A DNA stretch of 64,000 nt from JAXGPL01 sp040766985 (GCA_040766985.1 JAXGPL010000003.1:1-64000), one strand, 5' to 3'; shown: positions 45,093 to 54,470, counted from the stretch's first letter. Notes: generated by a model not told the origin, from the sequence alone. Numbers and translations: made by a program.

Positions 45093-46745
45093 CTATCCGC
45101 CCATCGGCACCTTGAGGCCGTGCCGCCGCGCCGCAGCCAGGGCAGCCTCGTAGCCTGCGTCCGCATGCCGCAGGATCCCCGTTCCGGGATCCGTGGTCAG
45201 TACCGACTCGAGGCGCCGTTCGGCATCGTCGCTGCCGTCCGCGACCACGACCATGCCGGCGTGGATGGAGTAGCCGATGCCGACTCCACCCCCGTGATGC
45301 ACGGAAACCCAATGCGCCCCCGCCGCCGTATTGACCAGCGCGTTGAGTATCGGCCAGTCGGCGATGGCGTCGCTGCCGTCCCGCATGCCCTCGGTTTCTC
45401 GGTAGGGGGAGGCCACCGAACCGGAATCGAGATGGTCACGCCCGATGACGATCGGTCCCTTGAGCTCGCCACGCCGGACCAGGTCGTTGAAGATAAGCCC
45501 GGCCTTAGCCCGCTCACCGTAACCCAACCAGCAAATGCGCGAGGGAAGCCCCTGCCACGGCACTCTTTGCGCGGCGAGCTTGATCCACCGGACCAGGCTC
45601 TCCCGATAGCCGAACTCCTCGATGATCACCCGGTCGGTGCGTAGGATGTCGGCGGGGTCGCCCGACAGGGCCACCCACCGGAAGGGCCCCTGCCCCTCGC
45701 AGAACATCGGCCGGATGAAGGCCGGCACAAAGCCCGGATATCCGAAAGCGTCGGCCACGCCCGCCTTGCGCGCTCCTTCCCGCAGGTTGTTGCCGTAGTC
45801 GAAGACCACGGCTCCCCTGCGCTGGAACTCGAGCATCGACCGCACCTGCAGCCCCATCGATTCGTACGACCGCTTGATGTAGCCCTCCGGGTCCCTTGAG
45901 CGCAACTCGTCGGCCTCGCTGAGGCTCATGCCCGCCGGGATGTATCCGTTGAGCGGGTCGTGCGCCGAGGTCTGATCGGTCACCACGTCGACCTCGGTGC
46001 CGCGCAACACCAACTCGGCGTGGACCTGGGCTGCGTTGCCGAGAAGCGCGACCGAAAGCGGCTTGCGCGCCGCCCTGGCTTCCTCGACCAGGCCGACGGC
46101 TTCGTCGAGGTCCGATGTGCTGAGGTCGCAAAACCCCTGCTCCAGCCGCCGCCGGATGCGCGCCTCGTCGACCTCGACGACCAGCGCTACGCCGCCGTTC
46201 ATCGTGATTGCGGTCGGCTGCGCCCCGCCCATACCGCCCAGGCCGGCGGTCAAGACCAGCCGGCCCGAGAGGTCGCCCCCGAAACGCTGCCGCGCCAGTT
46301 CGGCCAGGGTCTCATAGGTCCCCTGGATGATGCCCTGCGTCCCGATGTAGATCCAGCTGCCGGCGGTCATCTGGCCGAACATGGTCAGGCCTGCGGCTTC
46401 CAACTCCCAGAAATGCTCCCAGTCCGCCCAGGCGGGCACGAGGAGCGAATTGGCGATCAGCACGCGCGGCGACCACGGGTTGGTCTTGAGCACCCCGACC
46501 GGCTTGCCGGACTGGACGAGCAGAGTCTGGTCGGATTCCAGATCGCGAAGCGACCTCACCAAGGCGTCAAAGCAATCCCAGTTGCGCGCAGCTTTGCCGC
46601 TGCCGCCGTAGACGATCAGCTGGTCTGGTTTCTCAGCTACTTCCGGGTCCAGGTTGTTCATGAGCATGCGCATTGCAGCCTCTTGCGGCCACCCCTTGCA
46701 GCTCAGTTGGTTGCCACGCGGTGCCCTGACGGTCCTGGTCCGCAT
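45093..46745 (-). CDS. hutU: Urocanate hydratase
   Basis: 550 residues from ATG 46745, 6 nt after GAGGGGGG; a longer frame exists but lacks a site. Motifs: RGNQLSCKGWPQEAAMRMLMNNLD, IVYGGSGKAARNW, WIYIGTQGIIQGTYE, the NAD-binding GLGGMGGAQ, DQTSAHDPLNGYIP, FDYGNNLRE, the active-site cysteine in RICWLGYGER, and HHGGGVGIGYS. It converts urocanate to imidazolonepropionate. The protein is complete. Confidence 0.95.
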   Translation of the reverse strand: MRTRTVRAPRGNQLSCKGWPQEAAMRMLMNNLDPEVAEKPDQLIVYGGSGKAARNWDCFDALVRSLRDLESDQTLLVQSGKPVGVLKTNPWSPRVLIANSLLVPAWADWEHFWELEAAGLTMFGQMTAGSWIYIGTQGIIQGTYETLAELARQRFGGDLSGRLVLTAGLGGMGGAQPTAITMNGGVALVVEVDEARIRRRLEQGFCDLSTSDLDEAVGLVEEARAARKPLSVALLGNAAQVHAELVLRGTEVDVVTDQTSAHDPLNGYIPAGMSLSEADELRSRDPEGYIKRSYESMGLQVRSMLEFQRRGAVVFDYGNNLREGARKAGVADAFGYPGFVPAFIRPMFCEGQGPFRWVALSGDPADILRTDRVIIEEFGYRESLVRWIKLAAQRVPWQGLPSRICWLGYGERAKAGLIFNDLVRRGELKGPIVIGRDHLDSGSVASPYRETEGMRDGSDAIADWPILNALVNTAAGAHWVSVHHGGGVGIGYSIHAGMVVVADGSDDAERRLESVLTTDPGTGILRHADAGYEAALAAARRHGLKVPMGG

Positions 46746-46955
46746 GGCCATCCCCCCTCGCAGGTATATTCGGGCGCCCGGGGCGGCAAAACTGCCGGGC
46801 GTATACGCCGGCTGCGCGCGCCGCGGCACGGTGGTTCCCTTGGCGCGATCTGTACCGGAGAAGACACGGTTTCCGGGAAACCTGTACCCTAAGTGCGCAG
46901 GTCTCCAGGAATACGATCTCCAATCGACCACAAAGGCCTTTGATGGTCGCTAGGG

Positions 46956-48710
46956 TTACCTATTCTCAAGGAACGGGCCCTGCAGACACCGCGTTCTCTT
47001 GAAACCAGGTTGTTCCGAGCCCACGACGCACGCCTCGGCCACCGCTCCGCACGCGATCAACCCCTCAACAGCATTGATGTCGGGCGCTAGCTCGCGGTCC
47101 TTGGTCATCACAGGGACGTTGTCGCGGATCAGCTTGAACAGCCGTGCCGTCGCCGCCCCCAGCTTGCCCGGCAGCGACTCGATGCCCTCCTGCTCGGCAC
47201 GCAGGTCGAGGGCCTGTGCGCCCGCCAGCAACTCGATGGCCACGACCTGCCTGGTCTGGCGCACTACCTGGCCCAGCTTGCGCGCGGCAACGGTACCCAT
47301 GCTTACGTGGTCTTCCTGGTTGGCCGAACTGGTAATGGTGTGGATGCTCGCGGGCGCCGCGAGAATCTTGTTCTCCGAAACCAGTGCCGCCGCCGTGTAC
47401 TGCGCGAGCATCAACCCGGACTGGATCCCGCCTGACCGCGTGAGAAACGCCGGAAGGCCCGAGAGGTCGGGGTTGACCAATCTCTCGACGCGCCGCTCCG
47501 CGATATTGGCCAGGGTCGCCAGCGCGATCGCAGCCACGTCCAGCGCAATGGAAACCGGTTGCCCGTGAAAGTTGCCTCCCGAGAGCACGGTGGGGCCTAA
47601 ACCGCATTCTCCCTCGGCCGGCGCCTCCCCGGCCACGTCCCTGGCCCCGTCCGCAGCTCCGTCCCCGGCTTCGTCCGCAGCTCCGTCCCTGGCCCCGTCC
47701 ACAGCTCCGTCCCCGTCCCCTGACCCGTCACACGTGAACACCAGCGGGTTGTCAGTCGTGGAGTTGATTTCACAGGCGAGCACATCAGTCGCGAACGCGA
47801 GCGAGTCCACTACCGCCCCGTGCACCTGCGGCACACACCGCAGGCTGTAAGCATCCTGGACCCTGCCTGTGCCCTCGCCGTGCCACCTGGTCAGCGAGCT
47901 GCCCTCCAGCAGGCCGAGCACCTGCCGCGCCACCGCGGCCTGGCCGGGATGAGGCCTCGCCGCCTGGATCCGCGGGTCCATAGCGTCCGTGAGGCCGCCA
48001 AGCGCCTCCATGGTGAGGGCGGCGGCGGCGTTGGCCGCGCCCAACACCTGCCACGCGTCAACCAAAGCCAGCGTTCCGACAGCGGTCATTACCTGCGTGC
48101 CGTTGATCAGGGCCAGCCCTTCTTTGGCTTCGAGGACAACCGGTGCGAGGCCGGCTTCCGCGAGGGCCAGATCCCCGGGCAGCCGGCGCCCGTCGGCCGT
48201 CCACGCCTGGCCACGGCCGAGCAAGACGAGAGTGATGTGGGCCAGCGGCGCGAGGTCGCCGCTCGCTCCCAGCGAGCCCTGCGACGGCACCACGGGCGTG
48301 ACCCCGCGGTTGACGCACTCGCACAGGAGGTCCAGCACTACCTCGCGGATGCCGGAGTGGCCGCGGCAGAGGGCGTTGACGCGCAGCACCATGGCCGCCC
48401 GGACGGCCTCACGGTCGAGAAGTGGGCCGACGCCGGCGGCGTGACTCAAGATCAGATTGAGTTGGAGCTGCTGCAACTGGTCGGGGGGAATGACGACCTC
48501 GCTGAGGCGGCCAAACCCCGTGTTGATCCCGTAGGTCGGGCGCCCCGACGCGACGGCGCGCTCGATAGCTTGGCGTGACTGCCTGACTGCGGTGCGGGCG
48601 GCCGCGGCCAACGTGACGGTGGCGCCTCCGCGGGCAACCTTGACAAGCTCCTCAGGTGTCAGATGATGGCCGTCTAGCTCGACGGTTACGAAATTGGTTG
48701 CGGCGGGCAA
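46956..48710 (-). CDS. hutH: Histidine ammonia-lyase with a repeat insertion
   Basis: 584 residues from TTG 48710, just after GGAGGAGG; the GTG at 48728 lies inside that site. The MIO prosthetic-group triad Ala-Ser-Gly (about 149-151) is in GSLGASGDLAPLAH. Also visible are YGINTGFGRLSEV, GTQVMTAVGTLAL, QDAYSLRCVPQVHGA, INSTTDNPLVF and SGGNFHGQPVSIALD. Between the last two lie about 40 extra residues from a 12-bp tandem repeat, making the protein longer than the usual 510. It deaminates histidine to urocanate. Confidence 0.94.
   Translation of the reverse strand: MPAATNFVTVELDGHHLTPEELVKVARGGATVTLAAAARTAVRQSRQAIERAVASGRPTYGINTGFGRLSEVVIPPDQLQQLQLNLILSHAAGVGPLLDREAVRAAMVLRVNALCRGHSGIREVVLDLLCECVNRGVTPVVPSQGSLGASGDLAPLAHITLVLLGRGQAWTADGRRLPGDLALAEAGLAPVVLEAKEGLALINGTQVMTAVGTLALVDAWQVLGAANAAAALTMEALGGLTDAMDPRIQAARPHPGQAAVARQVLGLLEGSSLTRWHGEGTGRVQDAYSLRCVPQVHGAVVDSLAFATDVLACEINSTTDNPLVFTCDGSGDGDGAVDGARDGAADEAGDGAADGARDVAGEAPAEGECGLGPTVLSGGNFHGQPVSIALDVAAIALATLANIAERRVERLVNPDLSGLPAFLTRSGGIQSGLMLAQYTAAALVSENKILAAPASIHTITSSANQEDHVSMGTVAARKLGQVVRQTRQVVAIELLAGAQALDLRAEQEGIESLPGKLGAATARLFKLIRDNVPVMTKDRELAPDINAVEGLIACGAVAEACVVGSEQPGFKRTRCLQGPFLENR
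47632..47715. repeat. 12-bp tandem repeat (7 units) inside hutH
   Basis: Seven consecutive 12-bp units of the type GCYCCGTCCSYR, all in frame, encode a DGAR/DGAA-type tetrapeptide array at about residues 333-360. Copies differ at one to three positions. Being multiples of three, unit gains or losses would keep the frame open. Confidence 0.85.
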
Positions 48711-48796
48711 ATCCGTCCTCCTCCCCACAACTCCCCGGCAAGCGATGTGTGTCGACTCCGGCGCCTTGACTGCAGCCAGGGGTCGGCCTCCCTTGT

Positions 48797-49348
48797 CTAG
48801 CGGCGCGGGACCGGCTGCCGCAGCTGCCAGTAGGCGCCGCCGGCATAGGCAAGCAACCCCGCCTTGACCGGGTCAACGGCCCCGGCCGGAGTCAGAACCC
48901 CTGGATCCGCATGGGCCGCGACGACTTCGCCCAGAAACAGATCGTGGGAACCGACCGGGATTACCTTGACGACTCTGCATTCAATGTTCACGGGACACTC
49001 GGCGATCAGGGGAGACGCGACGGCAGCGGCCTGCAGCGCGGTGAAACCCGTCGCCGCAAACTTGTCAAGATCCCTGCCCGAACGTGTCCCGCACAAGTCG
49101 ATCATGGCCGCTTGATCGAAAGACGGCAGATTGACCACGAAGTCGCCGCCCTTGGCTAGGATGGCGTGGGAATGGCGGCTGGGCCTGACCCCGATGGCGA
49201 TGGTCGGCGGCTCGGAACAGACCGTGCCTGCCCAGGCGAGGGAGATAATGTTCGGCCGGAAGCCTTCGGCCGCGCAGCTGACCATGATCGCCGGCACAGG
49301 CGCCAGCAGCGTGCCTGGGTTGAGTTTTTGCTTCTCCTGTATAGCCAA
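48797..49348 (-). CDS. Flavin reductase-like (DIM6/NTAB) protein
   Basis: About 183 residues from a TTG 7 nt after GGGGG; an upstream in-frame ATG (49381) is less well placed. FMN-binding split-barrel family: VPAIMVSCAAEGFRPNIISLAWAGTV, PPTIAIGVRPSRHSHAIL, GDFVVNLPSFDQAAMIDLCGTRSGRDLDKF, ECPVNIECRVVKVIPVGSHDLFLGEVV. Members bind FMN and reduce flavin or unknown substrates. It follows the cca gene and precedes hutH. Confidence 0.85.
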   Translation of the reverse strand: MAIQEKQKLNPGTLLAPVPAIMVSCAAEGFRPNIISLAWAGTVCSEPPTIAIGVRPSRHSHAILAKGGDFVVNLPSFDQAAMIDLCGTRSGRDLDKFAATGFTALQAAAVASPLIAECPVNIECRVVKVIPVGSHDLFLGEVVAAHADPGVLTPAGAVDPVKAGLLAYAGGAYWQLRQPVPRR

Positions 49349-49496
49349 GAGGCTACCCCCTTCAAGTGCCAAGCTTTGCATCTGACTATGATGCCCCCCG
49401 CTTTCGCCTTCGTTGACTGCCGTACCTTCCCAATAGCGAGGACTTGCATCACAGTAAAGTATCACCATGCTGGACTTTCAGAGAGAGGAGTCCGCA

Positions 49497-49572
49497 GTGC
49501 AGGCGCGGTGTCGGCGCAGTGCAGGCGCGGTGCAGGCGCGGTGTCGGCGCAGTGCCGGCGCGGTGCCGGCAT
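49497..49572. repeat. 11-bp GC-rich tandem repeat between cca and the flavin reductase gene
   Basis: Six full units and one partial unit of GTGYMGGCGCR (GTGCAGGCGCG, GTGTCGGCGCA and so on) abut the cca stop at 49573. The unit length is not a multiple of three and the region is untranslated. Confidence 0.85.
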
Positions 49573-50934
49573 CTACCGGCGCAGGCGGAGCGCAAGGTCA
49601 CTGCAAAGTCGCGCGAGGTCCTCGGGATTGTTCAGCGCAGGATCCTCAATCACTGCATCGAGCAGCGCTTCGAGGATACGCCCGACCGTGGGCCCCGGCT
49701 GCAGCCCCGTCAATTCCATGACCCTGTACCCGTCGATCTTGAGGTCGCGCAGCGACAACGCGGCATCGGCCCGGTCCAGCGCGCGAAGCCGGGCCAGGAG
49801 GTCCAGCGTCCCCCGGGAAACCCCTCCCCCCTTGCCTGCCGCGACGCGATCCGCTTCGCGCAGATGGAGCAGGTCCGCGATATGCTCCCGCCCGACCCTG
49901 GACGCGGCGCGGCGCACCGCCGCATCGCCGGCCCCTTCCGGGAGGTCGTGGAAATCCATATGCCTGGCGACGAGATGCACCACGCGGGTGATGGTTTCCC
50001 TGTCGTAGCGGAGCCGCTCGAGGATATCCCTGGCAACGTCCGCGCCGACCTTCTCGTGGCCGAAGAAGTGCCGGCGGCCGGATGGGTCAACAGACAGCGT
50101 TAGCGGCTTACCGACGTCGTGCAGCAGCCCGGCAAGGCGCAGGTGCAGAATGGGCGGGGTCGCGGCGCAGGTGATGACCGAATGCTCCCAGACGTCATAC
50201 GGGTGGAACTCGTTCTGTTCGAAGCCCGCTCCACGGGCGAGTTCCGGGAGGATCGCCTGGGCGGCCCCGGCGAGGCGAAGCTGTTCGAGACACCAGGCGA
50301 CACGCGGCGATAGGAGAATGCGGTCCAGCTCCGCGCGGATGCGCTCCGCCGAAACGCTAGGCAAAAGGTGGGCGGCAGCCGCAGCGGCGCAGCCGGTTTC
50401 CGGGTCGATGTCCATGCCCAGTTCGGCGGCAATCCGGTAGGCACGCAGGATGCGGAGGCGGTCTTCCGCGAAGCGCGCGGCCGGGTCTCCCACCGCGCGG
50501 ACGATCCCGGCGGCCAGATCGCGTAACCCGCCGTGCGGATCGTATAGGACGACGCCGCGGCGGTTGCCGGGTGCGGGCGCGGCACCGGAAACCGGCGGGC
50601 CGAACGCCATCGCGTTGATGGTGAAATCCCGCCGCGCGAGGTCATCGCCAACTACCGCGTCGAAGCTGACGTAATCAGGGCGGCGGCCGTCTGAGTAGGG
50701 GCCTTCGCGCCGGAGAGTCGTCACCTCGATGTGCCAGCCGTCGTGGATGACCGTCACGGTCCCATGCTCGATCCCCGTCGGCACGGTGTGCGGGAAGACC
50801 TGCTGGACGGTATGCGGCAGGGCCCGTGTGGCGATGTCCCAGTCGCGGACCCTGCGGCCGAGCAGCAAATCGCGGACGGTGCCGCCAACGACGTAGGTTT
50901 GGGGCGACGCTTTGCCCCGGAGTTGCTCGAGCAC
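49573..50934 (-). CDS. cca: CCA tRNA nucleotidyltransferase / poly(A) polymerase family with HD domain
   Basis: At least 453 residues. Head domain: YVVGGTVRDLLLGRRVRDWDIATRA with GG..RD and the metal-binding D-x-D. Next are the RRDFTINAMAFGP motif, LRILRAYRIAAELGMDI, and an HD domain (LRLAGLLHDVGKPLTLSVD, GHEKVGADVARDILERLRY). It adds or repairs the tRNA 3' CCA. The start is unclear: GTG 50934 is close to the core, and protein-like sequence continues about 10-20 residues upstream (LVPQAVSW) with no standard start. Confidence 0.88.
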   Translation of the reverse strand: MLEQLRGKASPQTYVVGGTVRDLLLGRRVRDWDIATRALPHTVQQVFPHTVPTGIEHGTVTVIHDGWHIEVTTLRREGPYSDGRRPDYVSFDAVVGDDLARRDFTINAMAFGPPVSGAAPAPGNRRGVVLYDPHGGLRDLAAGIVRAVGDPAARFAEDRLRILRAYRIAAELGMDIDPETGCAAAAAAHLLPSVSAERIRAELDRILLSPRVAWCLEQLRLAGAAQAILPELARGAGFEQNEFHPYDVWEHSVITCAATPPILHLRLAGLLHDVGKPLTLSVDPSGRRHFFGHEKVGADVARDILERLRYDRETITRVVHLVARHMDFHDLPEGAGDAAVRRAASRVGREHIADLLHLREADRVAAGKGGGVSRGTLDLLARLRALDRADAALSLRDLKIDGYRVMELTGLQPGPTVGRILEALLDAVIEDPALNNPEDLARLCSDLALRLRR

Positions 50935-51005
50935 CCAGCTTACGGCCTGAGGGACGAGCCTCCGCCAAGCCAGCCGGAGATAGACGAGCCGGGCCCGGAT
51001 GACAA

Positions 51006-51032
51006 GGAGCCGCCCCACGCGGGGGCGGCTCC
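51006..51032 (-). terminator. Terminator-like hairpin after ftsH
   Basis: An 11-bp perfect stem GGAGCCGCCCC/GGGGCGGCTCC with a 5-nt loop, 12 nt beyond the ftsH stop. The run-off sequence TTGTCAT is only weakly T-rich, so read-through into cca is possible. Confidence 0.6.
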
Positions 51033-51043
51033 CGATACCAGGC

Positions 51044-52852
51044 TTAGCCAGCCTTCTTTGCGGCGAGTTCGTCGAGGGTTGCGTCAAGCTCCTCGCCTTC
51101 CAGTGTCTCGCGCTCAAGCAGCAGATCGGTGAGGCGGTTGAGCGACTCGAGATTCTCCTCGATGATGCTCTTGGCCCGGTCGTAGCACTCGTTGGCCAGC
51201 CGCTGGACCTCGCGGTCGATCTCCGCGCCGACGACTTCGGAGTAGTTGCGCTCGCGCGCCAGGTCCCGGCCGAGGAACGGCGATTCGTTAGGGTTGCCGT
51301 AGGTCAAGGGACCGAGCCCCTCGGCCATGCCGTATTCGGTCACCATCTTGCGGATCAACCGCGAAGCCTTCTCCAGGTCGTCGTGCGCCCCGGTACTGAC
51401 CTCGCCGAAGACGACTTCCTCCGCCGCCCTGCCGGCCATGATCGCGGCGAGACGGTTGAGCATCTCGTCCCGGGTCACGAGATAACGGTCCTCCAACGGC
51501 AGCTGCAGGGTGTACCCCAGGGCAGGCCCGCGCGGGATGATCGAGACCTTGTGTACCGGGTCGGATCCTGGCACCAGTTTGGCCACAAGGGCGTGTGCGG
51601 CCTCGTGGACCGCAACGGTGCGCTTCTCCTTCTCATTGATGACCCGGCTCTTGCGTTCGGGACCGGCGATGACGCGGTCGATTGCCTCTTCGAGCTCCTC
51701 AATGGTGATCTTCTTCTTCCGCCTGCGGGCGGCGAGAAGGGCCCCCTCGTTGATGAGGTTTTCAAGATCGGCCGGCGTGAAACCGGGCGTCCGCCGTGCG
51801 ATGACCTCGAGGTTGGCCCCGGTATCGAGCGGTTTGCCCTTGGAGTGTACCTTTAGCACCTCTAGCCGGCCCTTGAGGTCCGGCTTGTCGATCACGACCT
51901 GGCGGTCAAAGCGGCCGGGCCTCAGCAGCGCCGGGTCAAGGACATCCGGCCGGTTGGTGGCCGCGATGACGATGACGCCCTCGTTGGGCCCGAAGCCGTC
52001 CATCTCCACGAGCAGTTGGTTAAGGGTCTGCTCACGCTCATCGTGGCCGCCTCCGTAGCCGGCGCCACGCTGGCGCCCGACGGCGTCGATCTCATCGATG
52101 AAGACGATGCACGGGGAGTTCTTTTTGGCCTGGTCAAACAGGTCACGGACACGGGACGCGCCCACGCCGACGAACATCTCCACGAAGTCCGAACCGCTGA
52201 TCGTGTAAAAGGGTACGCCGGCCTCACCCGCGACTGCCCGCGCCACCCAGGTCTTGCCGGTGCCGGGCGGGCCCATCAGCAGGACTCCCTTGGGGATGCG
52301 TGCGCCCAGTTCGGCGTAACGCCGTGCGTTCTTGAGAAAGTCGACGACCTCGGCGAGTTCCTCTTTGACCTCGTCAATCCCGGCTACGTCAGCGAATGTC
52401 ACCCGTCGCTTCTGCTCGGTGCTTAACCGCGCCCGGCTGCGGCCGAACTGCAGAACGCGGTTACCGCCGCCCTGCGTTTGCTGCATGATGAAGAAGAACG
52501 CTCCGACCACCAGAAGCACCGGAAAGACAGTCGCAAACAGGCTCATCCACCAGGGTGGCTCGGGCGGCTCGGCCACCTCAACTGCGACGCCTTTGCTGAC
52601 CATCAGGTCGATGACACTGCTCGAATCCTGAGGGACGATCGTCGTGAACTTGGTCCCGTCCTTGAACGAGCCCTCAACTTCCTGGGCGACGACCTTGACC
52701 TGCGCAACCTGGCCTGCGTTTATGCGCGCGATTAGGGTCGTGTAATCTATGGGGGTGGTAGCCCCGTCCTGGCCCGAGAAGATCTCGGCCAGGGCGACGG
52801 ACAGCAGCAGCAGCAAGCCGAAGAAAATCAGGCTGCGGAAGTTGCGCCTCAA
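51044..52852 (-). CDS. ftsH: ATP-dependent zinc metalloprotease FtsH
   Basis: 602 residues from a TTG with AAGGAGG 7 nt upstream. Two membrane helices (about 8-22 and 103-123) flank a small extracytoplasmic domain. The AAA+ domain has Walker A GPPGTGKT (194-201), the pore motif FVEMFVGVGASRVRDLF, Walker B CIVFIDEIDAVGRQRG and the SRH ATNRPDVLDPALLRPGRFDRQ. The zinc site is H416-E417-A-A-H420, where most FtsH proteins have HEAGH; zinc ligands are kept. It degrades membrane and regulatory proteins. The protein is complete. Confidence 0.96.
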   Translation of the reverse strand: MRRNFRSLIFFGLLLLLSVALAEIFSGQDGATTPIDYTTLIARINAGQVAQVKVVAQEVEGSFKDGTKFTTIVPQDSSSVIDLMVSKGVAVEVAEPPEPPWWMSLFATVFPVLLVVGAFFFIMQQTQGGGNRVLQFGRSRARLSTEQKRRVTFADVAGIDEVKEELAEVVDFLKNARRYAELGARIPKGVLLMGPPGTGKTWVARAVAGEAGVPFYTISGSDFVEMFVGVGASRVRDLFDQAKKNSPCIVFIDEIDAVGRQRGAGYGGGHDEREQTLNQLLVEMDGFGPNEGVIVIAATNRPDVLDPALLRPGRFDRQVVIDKPDLKGRLEVLKVHSKGKPLDTGANLEVIARRTPGFTPADLENLINEGALLAARRRKKKITIEELEEAIDRVIAGPERKSRVINEKEKRTVAVHEAAHALVAKLVPGSDPVHKVSIIPRGPALGYTLQLPLEDRYLVTRDEMLNRLAAIMAGRAAEEVVFGEVSTGAHDDLEKASRLIRKMVTEYGMAEGLGPLTYGNPNESPFLGRDLARERNYSEVVGAEIDREVQRLANECYDRAKSIIEENLESLNRLTDLLLERETLEGEELDATLDELAAKKAG

Positions 52853-52916
52853 CAGCAGTCCTCCTTGCCGGTTAACGGGAAATCAGGCGTTAAATCGTGA
52901 CCGTGACCATGAAAGT

Positions 52917-54428
52917 TTACCACGCTCGATGCTCCCGGTCCACGCCGGGCCCGGTCACGATTCGTCCCTTCAATACCAATACCCTCTGCGTGCCAGGGCC
53001 AACGGTCGCCCAGTCGGCCGCGCGCAGCGGCAAGACGGCGCAGATCCGGCCCGAACCGTCGCACAGAAGCGGCAGCGCGTCACGAACCGCGCGGGGGACT
53101 CTGCCGGCGATCAGGAAGTCTTTGAGTTTGGTCTCGGCCGGCGCCCCATGCGGCCAAAAGCGGTCGCCGAGCCTACGGGTCCGCAAATGCAACGGCCCGG
53201 CGAGCCGGTCAAGGTCGAGGTAGGCCGTGAATCCGGTCGATTCGTCGCTGTGGCACACCAGCCATTCCGCCTCGCCCGGCCCCGGCGAACCTGGCGCGCC
53301 GCGCATATCCACTTCCGCGGTGATGTCCCAGTCAGTACGCCCGCCTGAGCGGACAGCGCCGGGGACCGGCAGCCGGTATTCCACCCCGTGCCCCTTCAAC
53401 GGCGCTGTCCGGCGGGAGGGTCCCTCCGTACCGGCCGCGAGCCTCAGAGTGAGTTCGCCGTACCCCAGCTCCGCCTTCAATCCGCCGGGCAGGTCGATCC
53501 GGGCGCCGGTCCTCCCCGCCGCCAACATGGCGACCAGGTCCTCGACGTTGGCCGAACCAAGTTGCGCAGGCTGCTGTGCGGCGGCGGCGACTCTGGCGGC
53601 CGCCTCCCGCAATGCCCTGCGAAGGAGAGCAACGGGCGCCTCGGCCAGCGCCGCTCGGTCGACTGCCAGTCTGCCGTCCCCTCTGGTCCGGGTGCACCGG
53701 TCCAGGAACTCACGCGTGATCTCAGCCAGCCACGCATCCTCATCCTGTACAATCAGAGCGTTGCGGGCCAGCGTGGTACGAATCCCCGGGTTGAATTCCT
53801 TCTCCAGCAGCGGCAGCAGCACGTGGCGCACGCGGTTGCGGGTATGGGCAAGGTCCTCGTTGGTCAGGTCATGGCAGTACGGCGCGCCGCGAAGCTCCAG
53901 GTACGCCAAGACCTCCTGCCGTGACGACTCGATCAACGGCCTGACGACCTCGCCCAAGACCGGGGGCATGCCGCCGAGCCCGCTCACGCCGCTGCCGCGG
54001 ATCAGGGCGATGAGGACGGTTTCGGCCTGGTCGTCCCGGGTGTGGCCGACGGCGATGCGGGCGTAGCCTTCGCGGGCGGCGGTTTGCCTGAGGAACTCAT
54101 AGCGGAGCGTGCGTGCGGCTTCTTCGGTGGACATGCCGGCTGCACCGGCGTATGCAGGCACGTCGCGACGCGCGCTGTGAAACGGCAGCCCGAGGTCTCG
54201 CGCCGTTTGGCGAACAAAGACTTCATCGTTGTCGGCGGCCGCGCCGCGGATGCAGTGATTGAGGTGCGCGACACCGAGGGAGATCTCCAAACGCGACGAC
54301 AGGCCTGCCAGCGCAAGCAACAGGGCGACCGAATCAGGCCCCCCGGACACTGCCACAAGGACCTTGGTCCCGGGGGTAAACATACGCCAGCGGCGGCAGG
54401 TGGCTTCAACTCCCTGTTCGAGCGACAC
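52917..54428 (-). CDS. tilS: tRNA(Ile)-lysidine synthetase
   Basis: 503 residues. The PP-loop ATP motif SGGPDS (28-33) and the usual N-terminal domain (AHLNHCIRG, RTLRYEFLRQTA, AVGHTRDDQAETVLIALIRGSGVSGLGGMPP, NEDLAHTRNRVRHVLLPLL) are present. The C-terminal part ends in the TilS-C motif (LGDRFWPHGAPAETKLKDFLIAGRVPRAVRDALPLL). It modifies C34 of tRNA-Ile (CAU). GTG start. The hpt gene that commonly sits between tilS and ftsH in Bacillota is absent; only 64 bp separate them. Confidence 0.94.
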   Translation of the reverse strand: MSLEQGVEATCRRWRMFTPGTKVLVAVSGGPDSVALLLALAGLSSRLEISLGVAHLNHCIRGAAADNDEVFVRQTARDLGLPFHSARRDVPAYAGAAGMSTEEAARTLRYEFLRQTAAREGYARIAVGHTRDDQAETVLIALIRGSGVSGLGGMPPVLGEVVRPLIESSRQEVLAYLELRGAPYCHDLTNEDLAHTRNRVRHVLLPLLEKEFNPGIRTTLARNALIVQDEDAWLAEITREFLDRCTRTRGDGRLAVDRAALAEAPVALLRRALREAAARVAAAAQQPAQLGSANVEDLVAMLAAGRTGARIDLPGGLKAELGYGELTLRLAAGTEGPSRRTAPLKGHGVEYRLPVPGAVRSGGRTDWDITAEVDMRGAPGSPGPGEAEWLVCHSDESTGFTAYLDLDRLAGPLHLRTRRLGDRFWPHGAPAETKLKDFLIAGRVPRAVRDALPLLCDGSGRICAVLPLRAADWATVGPGTQRVLVLKGRIVTGPGVDREHRAW

Positions 54429-54470
54429 GCCCTCACTCCAAGAGGCGGACAGGCTGGTCTCGGGCTTAGT

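Noticed and set aside
47632..49572. Short regular repeats considered as a CRISPR array.
   Set aside because: The units are 11-12 bp and directly adjacent, with no spacers; no cas genes are nearby.
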